The position numbers were made by a program, and so were the translations under genes. From the NCBI RefSeq assembly GCF_014196795.1, contig NZ_JACIEJ010000012.1, forward strand, positions 62,001 to 126,000: a DNA stretch of 64,000 nt. Reading direction: 5' to 3'. Numbering within the stretch: the first letter of the stretch is position 1; every line of letters begins with the position of its first letter. Of this stretch, positions 56,304-64,000 are shown one piece after another. Origin of the DNA: Sagittula marina. Its GTDB lineage: Bacteria; Pseudomonadota; Alphaproteobacteria; Rhodobacterales; Rhodobacteraceae. The notes below the pieces were generated by a model that saw nothing but the letters and a program-made list of their open reading frames with translations, ran no database searches and was not told where the DNA came from.

Positions 56304-58664
56304 ATGTTCCTCAAGCATACTCAAATCGAACCTGAGCGCGCCAATGGCCTGCTGCAAGCTGCCGAAGCTGCCGCACGCCACGTGCCGCCCGCCTTTCCAC
56401 TGGACGCGACTGTCGCGGTCAACCCGTTTCTGGGTCAGGCCGGCGAGGATCTTGCCCACGCCTCCGCGCGGCTGGCAAGAGTGGCGGGTGCGCGGCTGAC
56501 TTCGCCGCGGGAAACCTACAGGCAGCTGATTGACGACGGCGAGATCACGGATGAGGACCTGGCAGACGCACTGGACGATTGTACTTCGTCGGTGAAACCC
56601 GTGGACCTTGCAGACCTCAAGGCGCAGGCGCGGCTGCCCGGGAAAGCAACGGAGCCGCTGCCGACGATCGCTGATCTTGCGACACAGGCAACCGGCACGG
56701 ACTGGATTGCCGTGATCAGGCGCAGCGTGGGGCTTTGGGCCGCCGGGTACTTTGACCGGGGGCAGGCATTGTGGACACCTGCACCGGGGCGCGGCGCATT
56801 TGCGTCTTGGCGGGAGTGGGCCACAAATGACCTTACGCCGGAAATCAGCGGGTTGCGCGGGTTCTGCGCCCATGTCGCAGAAGCGCCGGACACGGCAGAG
56901 CGCGCCATTCTGCGCGCGACAGAGACGCTGACACTGAACCATACCGCTGCGGAAACTGTGTTTCACCGGTATTATATAGACCTCGGCGGCTGGGCGCAGC
57001 ACGCACGCTGGTTGCTATGGACCGCCGAACTGGACGGGCAGACGGATCACACGCTGTGCGATCTTCTGGCGATCCGGATGCTCTGGGAAGAAGCATTGTT
57101 GCGCCACGTGCCGGAGCTCGCGGACGCGTGGTCGAAAGTCGTGAAAGCTCACGAAATGCCAATCGCGCCTGATCAGGACGGCGTGGTGGATGTCATCCTG
57201 CAAGAGGCGCGCGAGCGCGGCTTTCAGAGGTGCATGGCGACGGATCTCGAAGTCCCTGCGCGCAAACAGCAACGTCCAAAGCTTCAGGTGGCCTGCTGCA
57301 TTGACGTGCGTTCGGGGCCCCTTCGCCGTGCGCTTGAAGACATTGATCCAGACATCGAGACGATCGGTTTTGCCGGGTTCTTTGGTCTGCCGGTGGCACA
57401 CCGGAGCCACGGCACCGAGGATGTCGTCCCTCATCTGCCGGTGCTTTTGCAACCGACTCTGCAAACATCGAGCCATCTGGCACCAGCACAAGAGCAGCAG
57501 GTGCGCATCCAGTCCAGAACCGTGCGTGCCTGGGCGCGGTTTCGGCAGGCCGCAGTGTCCTCTTTCGCCTTTGTTGAGGCTGCAGGGCCAGTCTACGGGG
57601 CCAAGCTGGTTCGGGATGCCCTCGGATTGGGGCACAAGACGGCAACCGCTGCGCCGGCCCCGCGTTTTGAGGGCGAGATGTCGGCCGAGGAGAAAGCCGG
57701 TCTGGCCGCGAAGGTTCTGACCGCGATGAGCCTGACGCAAGGCCATGCTCCAATGGTGCTGCTGCTGGGTCACGGGGCATCGACGACCAACAATCCGCAT
57801 GAGAGTGCCTATCAGTGTGGCGCCTGCGGCGGGCAGGCAGGGGATGTGTCGGCACGCCTTCTGGCTGCGCTTTTGAACGACGCCGAAACCCGCGCCGGCC
57901 TGCAGTGGCATGGAATCGAGGTCCCCGCGGACACTGTTTTCGTGGCCGGTCTACACGACACCACCACTGACCGTGTCACGCTATATCCCGACGGACTCGG
58001 GAAAGCCCATGAGGAGACCCTGGCCAAGGCGCGCGAATTGCTGTCCCGGGCGGGCCGTGAGGTGGCGGCGGGGCGCGCCAAACGCCTGCCCGGCGCACGG
58101 CCCGATACGGTCGACCGGCGCGCGCTGGACTGGGCGGAGGTGAGACCGGAATGGGGGCTGGCGGGCTGTGCCGCGTTCATTGCAGCGCCCCGGACGCAGG
58201 TTGCCAAAGAACGGCTCGACGGGCGGTGCTTCCTGCACAGCTACGACTGGACCACCGATGCTGATTTTGAGACTCTGACACTTATCCTGACCGCGCCCGC
58301 CGTCGTGGCAAGCTGGATCAGTCTGCAGTATTACGGCTCTACGGTTGCGCCCAATCTCTTTGGAGCGGGCAATAAGCTGATCCATAATGTGACAAGCGGC
58401 ATCGGCGTCGTGGAGGGGAACGGTGGTATTCTGCGGCCGGGTCTGCCGCGGCAAGCACTTTATGACGGCGACCGGTCGATACACGACCCGCTTCGGCTGT
58501 CGGTCCTGATCGAGGCACCGGAAGAGGCCATTCAGACAGTTCTAGATGCTCATGACGATGTTCGTGCGCTTTTTGAAAACCGGTGGATGCATCTTTTTGC
58601 TTTGAAGGACGGGCACGTCAGCGCGCGTTACAAACCCGGCAAAGGATGGGTAGCGGCCCGGTGA
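56304..58664 (+). CDS. dabA: DAB complex inorganic-carbon uptake subunit DabA (UPF0753/DUF2309)
   Basis: 786 residues. The beta-carbonic-anhydrase-like zinc site is complete by spacing: Cys332 and Asp334 in CCIDVRSGP, His490 in LLGHGASTTNNP and Cys505 in YQCGACGG (15 residues between His and the last Cys, as in characterised DabA). N-terminal FPLDATVAVNPFLGQ and the C-terminal YYGSTVAPNLFGAGNKLIHNV are family text. DabA is membrane-associated and, with DabB, performs energy-coupled unidirectional hydration of CO2. AGGAAG precedes the ATG; it starts 16 bp after dabB. Confidence 0.94.
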   Translation: MFLKHTQIEPERANGLLQAAEAAARHVPPAFPLDATVAVNPFLGQAGEDLAHASARLARVAGARLTSPRETYRQLIDDGEITDEDLADALDDCTSSVKPVDLADLKAQARLPGKATEPLPTIADLATQATGTDWIAVIRRSVGLWAAGYFDRGQALWTPAPGRGAFASWREWATNDLTPEISGLRGFCAHVAEAPDTAERAILRATETLTLNHTAAETVFHRYYIDLGGWAQHARWLLWTAELDGQTDHTLCDLLAIRMLWEEALLRHVPELADAWSKVVKAHEMPIAPDQDGVVDVILQEARERGFQRCMATDLEVPARKQQRPKLQVACCIDVRSGPLRRALEDIDPDIETIGFAGFFGLPVAHRSHGTEDVVPHLPVLLQPTLQTSSHLAPAQEQQVRIQSRTVRAWARFRQAAVSSFAFVEAAGPVYGAKLVRDALGLGHKTATAAPAPRFEGEMSAEEKAGLAAKVLTAMSLTQGHAPMVLLLGHGASTTNNPHESAYQCGACGGQAGDVSARLLAALLNDAETRAGLQWHGIEVPADTVFVAGLHDTTTDRVTLYPDGLGKAHEETLAKARELLSRAGREVAAGRAKRLPGARPDTVDRRALDWAEVRPEWGLAGCAAFIAAPRTQVAKERLDGRCFLHSYDWTTDADFETLTLILTAPAVVASWISLQYYGSTVAPNLFGAGNKLIHNVTSGIGVVEGNGGILRPGLPRQALYDGDRSIHDPLRLSVLIEAPEEAIQTVLDAHDDVRALFENRWMHLFALKDGHVSARYKPGKGWVAAR

Positions 58665-58876
58665 CCGCCGCCGCCGAACGGATGATTGAAAGACATTGGC
58701 TGAAAAAGGAAGTCGCGTTTGCCGACCGGTTTGATCGCTTCCGCGCACATCTTGGGCTTGCCCCCTCTGCGGGTATCGTTGGTGCTCCGGTTCCGGATTT
58801 ACTCCGCGAACTGGATCCCGTTATCCATTGCCCGGCAAAGGTATTCGCAGCAATACTCCCTAGGGGTTCCTGGTGA
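58661..58876 (+). CDS. Truncated ORF coupled to dabA
   Basis: A GTG at 58661 overlaps the dabA stop (GTGA) and opens a 71-codon frame with normal-looking composition (ERMIERHWLKKEVAFADRF, GAPVPDLLRELDP). It ends in PRGSW shortly before dead IS3 sequence. No family is recognised. It looks like the 5' part of a third gene of the dab operon whose 3' part was lost to IS activity, but it could be a fortuitous frame. Confidence 0.4.
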   Translation: MTAAAERMIERHWLKKEVAFADRFDRFRAHLGLAPSAGIVGAPVPDLLRELDPVIHCPAKVFAAILPRGSW

Positions 58877-58984
58877 GGCGCGCCTTCCAGCATACGCCGG
58901 AGAAATCCCTCTGTCGTATTTTTGCGCGCCTTTTCAAAGCGTTGATTCACCGGAAAGTTAAAAACGCTATCACGAGCGACCGAT

Positions 58985-59095
58985 AGATACGCGGGCGTAG
59001 ACGCGAGATAGACCTCCTCCTATTTGATGGTCCGCCAGAGGAGTTCGACGAAGACGTTGTCCCGCCAGCCAAGCCCCTTTTCCAGCTATCCCCGG
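58985..59095 (-). mobile_element. IS3-family OrfB fragment
   Basis: The minus strand gives KGLGWRDNVFVELLWRTIK, then a stop, then EEVYLAS, which is the end-of-core region of IS3 OrfB (normally RWRDNVFVERLWR-type text followed by KYEEVYL). Only about 35 codons remain and one stop interrupts them. Confidence 0.7.
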
Positions 59096-59599
59096 CAGGA
59101 GATTGCATTCAATCATCGCAAGGCATGCGGATCATGATCCCCCGGCGCGCCAGAACATTGCTAAAGTCGGTTCATGTGAATCGGCTGACTTGAAGGGAGG
59201 GCTCGTGGCACCGTGTACCCCTAGCCGGCAACACACGCATGAATGTGGGAAAGGTGCCGTTCTCAATGAGGGGGCGGAGATCCTAAAATGAGGTAAGCAG
59301 GATCAGAAAAGAATCGATTGGATCGCTTTCCTGACGTCCGGTTCCTTGGGCCAAAAGCCGTATTGTTTGAGTTTATTGAGGAACCTTGTGAGGCTTTCCA
59401 GACGGCCCTTTTCTGCGCGATCATGGTGTCAGCTCCCGAAAACGACCGGCGTTCCGCAGCCGTTCAGCCGATCGTAAGGCAGCGAACTGATATGGTGACG
59501 GCGGCCGTATTTTGACAATAAGTCGATCACGCAGAGCAGCGGGTGTCGTGGACCACGTCGGGTCAGGTGATCCGGTCCGGGGCGACCGAACTGGTCTGC
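59096..59599 (+). other. Unassigned decayed stretch between IS3 and IS21 remnants
   Basis: About 500 bp in which only short unsupported frames (62-65 codons) occur. It probably contains degraded ends of the flanking elements; I could not identify inverted repeats or N-terminal IstA sequence. Confidence 0.45.
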
Positions 59600-60120
59600 G
59601 TGCGCACGAAACAGCCGCGCCCTACGTGCCGCTGAACTTCGATCCCGGGGAAGCCCGCCAGTTTTAACGAAGCCGCGAGATCGTAGTGATCGGGGGCGTG
59701 CCCATCACCGTGGAGATCGCCCGTGCCCATTTCTGCCACAGCCGAATGCTTTTCGTGCGAGCCTACTCGCGCGAGATGCTGGAGCATGGTACCGGCGCGC
59801 ATGGCAATGCAATTGCTTTCTCCAACGGGGCCTGCCCGCGCGGCACCTGCGACAATATGAAGAGGGCGGTGAACAGGGAATGCGTAGGCCGCGACAGCGC
59901 GTACAATCGCCGGTTCCAGCAGATGTGTGGACGCTATCTGGGTAATTCCGTCGCTCGCCCCCGCGTCCGGTTGGGAGAAGCGGCAAGTCTAGAACCAAGT
60001 CGGCACGATCCGACGGTTGTTCTTCGTGCCGCGACCGAAACTTCGGCCGCGACAAGGCGATTTACGACCCGCTGCACTACAACCGATGTAGCCGCGCGCG
60101 TAGTGCTTCGCTCTCGCCTT
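59600..60120 (+). mobile_element. IS21-family transposase (istA) remnant
   Basis: Frames on the plus strand give AAPYVPLNFDPGEARQF, a stop, then EIVVIGGVPITVEIARAHFC, HSRMLFVRAYSREMLE, GACPRGTCDNMKRAV, YNRRFQQMCGRYLG. After a frameshift come PASGWEKRQV, a stop, and NQVGTIRRLFFVPRPKLR. This is the central-to-distal part of IstA with stops and frameshifts. istB is not seen downstream. The element is inactive. Confidence 0.8.
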
Positions 60121-60956
60121 TAAGATTTCAATGGGTTAGGTGAAGCTTTGCGCACAAAGGATTTCGTGGACTACGCACAAAGGTTTTCACGGTCAGACTT
60201 CCACCCACACCCGCCACTGATATTGCGCTACCCTTCCCCAACTCTACTCTTTTCATAGCGAGCATGGAAATGCAGATGCTCCTCGCAGTAGTTTCCCGTT
60301 TTTCACGTGAGCTGGCAAAAACGCACCCTTCGGCTGCATGCGTCAGCTGCGCAGGAACTTCCTTCCGTCCGGCGCACGTGCTCGCGTCTCCCCTCGGCCT
60401 CCACGGCCATTCGGCAGTGAGGGCGGATACCGGGCCTTCACTGCACTCAGTGCCAAAGTGCACTTAATCTTGGGCTGCAACAACATATGCTATTGGAGCG
60501 CCGTAAATCTATCGGGAGGAATCGATCGCTAGCGGGCAAATGCTCTGAGGGTTGACGGCTATCGCTGCCCTCCGGCGAGGCAGTCCCGTTGGAGGGCCTT
60601 TGGCATCGCCAAGACACCAGCCGCAAACAATTGAAGGGCTAACCAAACGCCGAGGAACACTTCATACTGCGCGTTCTTGCGTGCCCTGTGAGACTCTGGA
60701 AACAGTGTCCAGAGGAGGGGCAAAGCAAAAGTCGGTCATGGGACGCGAGCCGACTAGTGCTGCCGCCGGCAGAAATCCATGGTTTCTTTTGGTGTCAAAG
60801 ACCAGCTCCCCACGCCTCCGGTGGGACGCGATCAGCGTGGCATCGCCAATACAATAGCACTCAATCAGCGCATCTTTGCAGCAAACCAGTGTAGAGGACA
60901 AAGCAACCTCGGGTAGCGACTGCCGAGCAGCAATTGTCGGGATCTTCCACGCCATC
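60121..60956. other. 836-bp region without a recognisable gene
   Basis: Frames of 60-100 codons occur on both strands (for example 60552-60857 plus and part of 60662-61105 minus), but none has family text, a good SD or codon use like nearby genes. The sequence is less GC-skewed by codon position than the flanking genes, which fits decayed mobile DNA. No tRNA or hairpin terminator was found. Confidence 0.5.
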
Positions 60957-62039
60957 TCAGTGGATGTTGGTTCCGAGCGCCGAGCCCACGTGCGGGTCGT
61001 CATGACGCTGCCAGAGCGCGCCTTCGCGCAGGATCCAGCCGCCTTCGGGATCGGGCACGGCATGGCGGTCCAGTAGGTCGAGGATCGCGGGGTTCGGTCT
61101 GGCAACGTCAGCGTCGATCAGGGCGCGCACCGCCTGTTGCACCTGCCAGAGCTTATGTCGTTCAGTGGCACCGCTGGCCTCTCCGTAGTGTTCGAGATGA
61201 CCCCGCAGGGTCTCCTGAATGATCTCGTGATAGAGCGGTTGATCAGGTGGACGCAGCAAACCCTTTTCTGCCAATAGCGCGATCTGCTCCGCGTAATCCG
61301 GCGCTCTGGCTCCCCAGATCAGCGCGCCCAAGGCCGAGGTCGGGAAACGAAGTCGACTGGGGGAATGCGACGTGTACCAGGGGTCGGCCCCGTTCTCCAA
61401 CAGGAAGACCCGGGCCGCCAGATTTGACGTCGTGGAACTGAGCAAAGGTACGTCGCCCGTCCCGCCGCCGTCGGCGGTATTCACCTTTCCGCCATGGTCA
61501 ATATAGGCCCGCAGGAACACCGTTGCAGGCGACCCGTCGTTGAATATGTGCAGCAACGGCGAGCCGGGGTGGAATATCTGCACTGCCGAGTAGGCCATGA
61601 CACTGCCTGATGCGTTCGGGTCGGCCCCGGCCTCCAGTAGCGCCCGGGTCCAGCGGATGTTCTGCTGCCGCACAGCCTCATTCAGCAGCGTGGTCACCGG
61701 CGGCGCGACGCCCTGCGGCGTACGCATCACCCGATCGAGCCGCCCGCCCATGTCCCGGAGGGCGGCTAGGTCGGGGGCGGCATCGGTATAGAGGGCTTTG
61801 AGCATGGTCTGCATTTGCGCATCGTCGTCGCCCGCGACTGCAGAGGCCCGGTCGATGGCAGAGGCCTCATCAAGGCACCGGACCATATTGGACAAAACCT
61901 TGTCCATCGTCTGCTCGTCTTCTGGCAGGTCGAAATAGACCCGTGTCTGAGGTGTGTTGGTGCAGTCCTGATCGCCTGGCCGACATGCAGCCAAGGCAAT
62001 GAGGACAACCCCGAACAGCCGAGCGCGGCGCGGACTCAT
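60957..62039 (-). CDS. Ankyrin-like repeat lipoprotein, hypothetical
   Basis: 360 residues from ATG 62039, which opens a lipoprotein signal (RRARLFGVVLIALAAC, lipobox Cys at about 19); ATG 62066 would add nine residues. Ankyrin-like units are visible: LLNEAVRQQNIRWTRALLEAGADPNA, AARVFLLENGADPW and LIWGARAPDYAEQIALLAEKG, each with the helix-helix-GADP pattern. It is probably an envelope lipoprotein that binds a partner protein. Such proteins often sit beside effector/immunity genes; the DUF3396-like gene to the right fits this. Confidence 0.72.
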   Translation of the reverse strand: MSPRRARLFGVVLIALAACRPGDQDCTNTPQTRVYFDLPEDEQTMDKVLSNMVRCLDEASAIDRASAVAGDDDAQMQTMLKALYTDAAPDLAALRDMGGRLDRVMRTPQGVAPPVTTLLNEAVRQQNIRWTRALLEAGADPNASGSVMAYSAVQIFHPGSPLLHIFNDGSPATVFLRAYIDHGGKVNTADGGGTGDVPLLSSTTSNLAARVFLLENGADPWYTSHSPSRLRFPTSALGALIWGARAPDYAEQIALLAEKGLLRPPDQPLYHEIIQETLRGHLEHYGEASGATERHKLWQVQQAVRALIDADVARPNPAILDLLDRHAVPDPEGGWILREGALWQRHDDPHVGSALGTNIH

Positions 62040-62112
62040 CTCTGAGCCGGTTAATGTCCTGTTCATCAGCGCACCGCCAATTTGCGCGATCAAGCGCACG
62101 CAACTTGCGTGT

Positions 62113-62490
62113 TCAATACGTGTCACAGCAGTGTCGCGTCCTCGCCATACGCTGTTGTTCAGCCGATCTGAACTGTCCCGGTTTTCCCCGAGACAGATGC
62201 TCGGTTTCACGCGACATTATCGAAATCGTCGCATGTTCATAGACCTTCTCATTTGCCTCGGCTGATGGGATATTCGCGATTGCATGAAGAAAGCGGCCCT
62301 TTTTGAACCGCTCGACCCAATACAGGGTCTCCCATACGACAGCATAAGTGCTTTTCCACGGGTCCCGGCGCGTGATCTCGCGCGGGTCAACCTGCCGCGC
62401 CAGAAGCGGTGTGATCCGTTCGCGGTCCAGAGCCCGAAGAGAGCGTCGGGATGGCGGCGGAGCGAATGGCGCAATGACCGCAGGCGACAA
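62113..62490 (-). CDS. Hypothetical small ORF upstream of the ankyrin-like lipoprotein
   Basis: 125 codons ending 73 bp before the lipoprotein start on the same strand. The middle part (ITPLLARQVDPREITRRDPWKSTYAVVWETLYWVERFKKG, seen across residues 26-65) looks protein-like, while the last 35 residues are Arg/Ser-rich and less so. That suggests a frameshift or truncation. No family, signal peptide or TM is seen. It may be the remains of an effector gene. Confidence 0.35.
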   Translation of the reverse strand: MSPAVIAPFAPPPSRRSLRALDRERITPLLARQVDPREITRRDPWKSTYAVVWETLYWVERFKKGRFLHAIANIPSAEANEKVYEHATISIMSRETEHLSRGKPGQFRSAEQQRMARTRHCCDTY

Positions 62491-62569
62491 TTGGAGCGTC
62501 CAACCCTTGACCCGCTGACCTACTCACGCAATCTCTATTCTATGCAACACCACACTCGGGGGATATGGA

Positions 62570-63586
62570 TTGGAACCGCTATACTCCGAAAAGTGCCATA
62601 AGGACGGCCCGCCGATCGCGACGCCAGTACTGCGGTTCCACTTGTGGATTACCGGGACCTTTGCCGATGCGCCAGTCCGCACGGCCTCCGCGCGGGCCGT
62701 CGAGGCATTCATCGACCATCTGGGCAAAACCCAGGCCTTCTACGCGATGGTCCGGCCGACAGGGTCCAAGTCGCTGAAACTGTCCCGCGCGGGCAAGGCA
62801 AGGCTGACCGAGATCTCCCGAGCCGTCGCTACCGGGCTGCCAGATCACCGTTATCTCTACCTGACTGGAACGGACGCGGAGGGACACCCGGGCCACCCGA
62901 TGCTGGCCCTTGCGCATGCGCCTCTGCCAATGGCCGAGATCCGGATCGAATTGCCATGGCAGGCGGAGGGAGCGCTGGACCTGATGGCCAAGGTTGATGC
63001 TGCTCTCGAGGGAATGCCGGTCCTTGCCGGTTATATGGGCTATGGCTTTGCCCCGCGCCCGCTTGGCGTAAACTATGCCAGCTTCGTCCCGCCAGCCCAT
63101 CGACGCTATCGCTGCGCATTGATGTTGGACCCAGTGCCCTTCTCGCCTCTGGTCCGTCACGACCAATCCTTCGTGACCATGCGCCGGCTTGAACAAAAGC
63201 GCGCCGCAAAGGGTCGGGCAATTGGCGAGGCGGACCTGTTCGACTATGGCCCCGGGCTGCCCGACGTCGGTTGGCGAACCTATATCGGCGGCACCTTCCG
63301 CGACCGACTGGCTGTTACCGCCGAGGCGCCAGGGACGGACCTGGCAATTGAAGACAGAGGAACTTTTACGACCCTCACCGCCGGGCCCGCACCGATGTGG
63401 GGCGACCTCAACCTGAAAGAGGACATCAGCGCCTACCAGGCCGCCTTTGCCTATCTTGAATCCGCCATGAGCGACTGGAACATGCGTCTGCGATCCGCAC
63501 CGGGGTACAGCATAAAAGAGGAGGAACGGGTCCGGCAGGCAAAAGCCTATGTGGATCGGTTCGCGGTCGCGGAAAGACAAGCCTGA
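62570..63586 (+). CDS. Type VI immunity-family protein (TsiV/DUF3396-like)
   Basis: 338 residues from a TTG at 62570 with GGGGGA 7 nt upstream; no ATG fits. The fold text resembles DUF3396/TsiV: FHLWITGTFADAP near the start, MPVLAGYMGYGFAPRPLG in the middle, and GLPDVGWRTYIGGTFRDRLA, which parallels the family's NWLTLLG-type segment. It has no signal peptide or TM, as expected for a cytoplasmic immunity protein. The assignment is by eye and moderate. No vgrG, PAAR or effector gene is in view. Confidence 0.6.
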   Translation: MEPLYSEKCHKDGPPIATPVLRFHLWITGTFADAPVRTASARAVEAFIDHLGKTQAFYAMVRPTGSKSLKLSRAGKARLTEISRAVATGLPDHRYLYLTGTDAEGHPGHPMLALAHAPLPMAEIRIELPWQAEGALDLMAKVDAALEGMPVLAGYMGYGFAPRPLGVNYASFVPPAHRRYRCALMLDPVPFSPLVRHDQSFVTMRRLEQKRAAKGRAIGEADLFDYGPGLPDVGWRTYIGGTFRDRLAVTAEAPGTDLAIEDRGTFTTLTAGPAPMWGDLNLKEDISAYQAAFAYLESAMSDWNMRLRSAPGYSIKEEERVRQAKAYVDRFAVAERQA

Positions 63587-63587
63587 G

Positions 63588-63788
63588 ATGCCGAAGCAGA
63601 CAGATTTCAGGGCCGGGCTGCATTTGCTCCCCGTGATCTCGGCGGCCCGAACCTCCAGCGTTCTTGCAAAGGGTACGCTGGCGGCCAAATCCGCTGCTAT
63701 TACTTATCGGTCTTCAGCAACTTTCCAAAGACAGCATGCAGCTCACGATCTCTATCCGAGAGCGCTTCACCTATGCGCCAAGTGGTAA
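63588..63788 (+). CDS. Possible small or truncated ORF after the immunity-like gene
   Basis: ATG 63588 is 1 bp after the previous stop and opens a 66-codon frame (MPKQTDFRAGLHLLPVISAA, then SSVLAKGTLAAKSAAITY). The first 40 residues look like an exported or hydrophobic N-terminus. The remainder overlaps the minus-strand partial gene and is Arg/His-rich, so a frameshift near 63705 is likely. Low confidence. Confidence 0.3.
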   Translation: MPKQTDFRAGLHLLPVISAARTSSVLAKGTLAAKSAAITYRSSATFQRQHAAHDLYPRALHLCAKW

Positions 63789-64000
63789 TGCGTAGCGTTT
63801 TTGTCGGGCCCACAGAGACCGTATTCACGTAGATGTTGGATCGGCCATTCAATGACCCGCGCGCTGCGTAGACAAAGTTGCCGCTTGGCACCTTTCCCGC
63901 TTTCAAGAGAGTAAAATCTTGAGTTTCCTGACTGTCGGACCTCACCATGACACGTGCAGCGCGTTCGCTTTCCAGCCCGTCCTCCGTGCCCCCGTCAAAA
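63700..64000 (-). CDS. Partial gene of unknown function at the right edge
   Basis: The minus-strand frame is open from base 64000 to a stop at 63700, so at least 99 residues are visible and the 5' end lies outside. Text such as VPSGNFVYAARGSLNGRSNIYVNTVSVGP and LRITTWRIGEALSDRDRELH (shown in parts) looks like a soluble or periplasmic beta-rich domain. No family is recognised. It converges with the immunity-like gene. Confidence 0.55.
   Translation of the reverse strand, partial: FDGGTEDGLESERAARVMVRSDSQETQDFTLLKAGKVPSGNFVYAARGSLNGRSNIYVNTVSVGPTKTLRITTWRIGEALSDRDRELHAVFGKLLKTDK

Overview
The window reads as chromosome of a marine-type alphaproteobacterium, most likely Rhodobacterales (Roseobacter/Rhodobacteraceae). 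The evidence is gene content and order (tsaD-gpsA-yciI, tesA/ybbAP, a rSAM-UdgX pair, gcvTHP behind a tandem glycine riboswitch, modABC), protein style, and alphaproteobacterial cis-motifs: LexA boxes of the GTTC-N7-GTTC type, an EcfG-type GGAAC-N17-CGTT promoter and a CtrA-like box beside flagellar genes. No rRNA, tRNA or CRISPR was seen. Both ends cut genes (tsaD at the left, an unknown minus-strand gene at the right).

Layout. 1-1.8 kb: tsaD, gpsA, yciI. 1.8-8 kb: an unstable stretch with a truncated EVE-domain gene, an intact inverted EVE gene, DUF2853, a large hybrid histidine kinase and at least four decayed IS3/IS5 transposase remnants. 8-15.3 kb: extensin-like lipoprotein, tyrA-hisC, then pncB, a hybrid histidine kinase and pncA (NAD salvage). 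15.4-18.8 kb: Hsp70/YegD-like protein, trhO and an MFS transporter. 18.8-23.7 kb: flagellar block fliF-fliH-fliN-fliP diverging from fliL, a small coiled-coil protein and a MotE-like protein. 23.9-30.8 kb: L,D-transpeptidase, FAD reductase, tesA diverging from ybbA-ybbP, and an IMPase-family phosphatase. 30.8-33.5 kb: a DNA-repair pair (radical SAM protein and DUF4130-UdgX) behind two LexA-type boxes. 33.5-39 kb: gcvT-gcvH-ORF-gcvP with a tandem glycine riboswitch, and an Rrf2 regulator. 39-47.2 kb: GGCT-like protein, gltX, a PfkB kinase, thpR, a zincin, a PRC-barrel envelope protein with an EcfG-type promoter, nadE and an 18-repeat MORN protein. 47.3-53.4 kb: FeS photolyase coupled to an SDR, modABC and dgt. 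53.7-58.9 kb: LysR regulator and the dabB-dabA inorganic-carbon uptake pair. 59-61 kb: a second IS graveyard (IS3, IS21) and unassigned DNA. 61-64 kb: an ankyrin-like lipoprotein, a likely type VI immunity-family protein (TsiV/DUF3396) and unknown ORFs.

How the genes fit together. The best candidates for interesting biology are: (i) the SOS-box-controlled rSAM/UdgX operon, suggesting a damage-induced uracil- or modified-base-handling pathway; (ii) a complete DAB complex (DabB proton channel plus DabA with all four active-site residues) under a divergent LysR with a perfect palindrome at its start codon, followed by a GTGA-coupled truncated ORF; (iii) a histidine kinase wedged between the two NAD-salvage genes and overlapping pncB; and (iv) the right-edge locus that looks like a polymorphic-toxin/T6SS immunity island next to dead mobile elements. 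All functional statements rest on reading motifs by eye; no database search was run.
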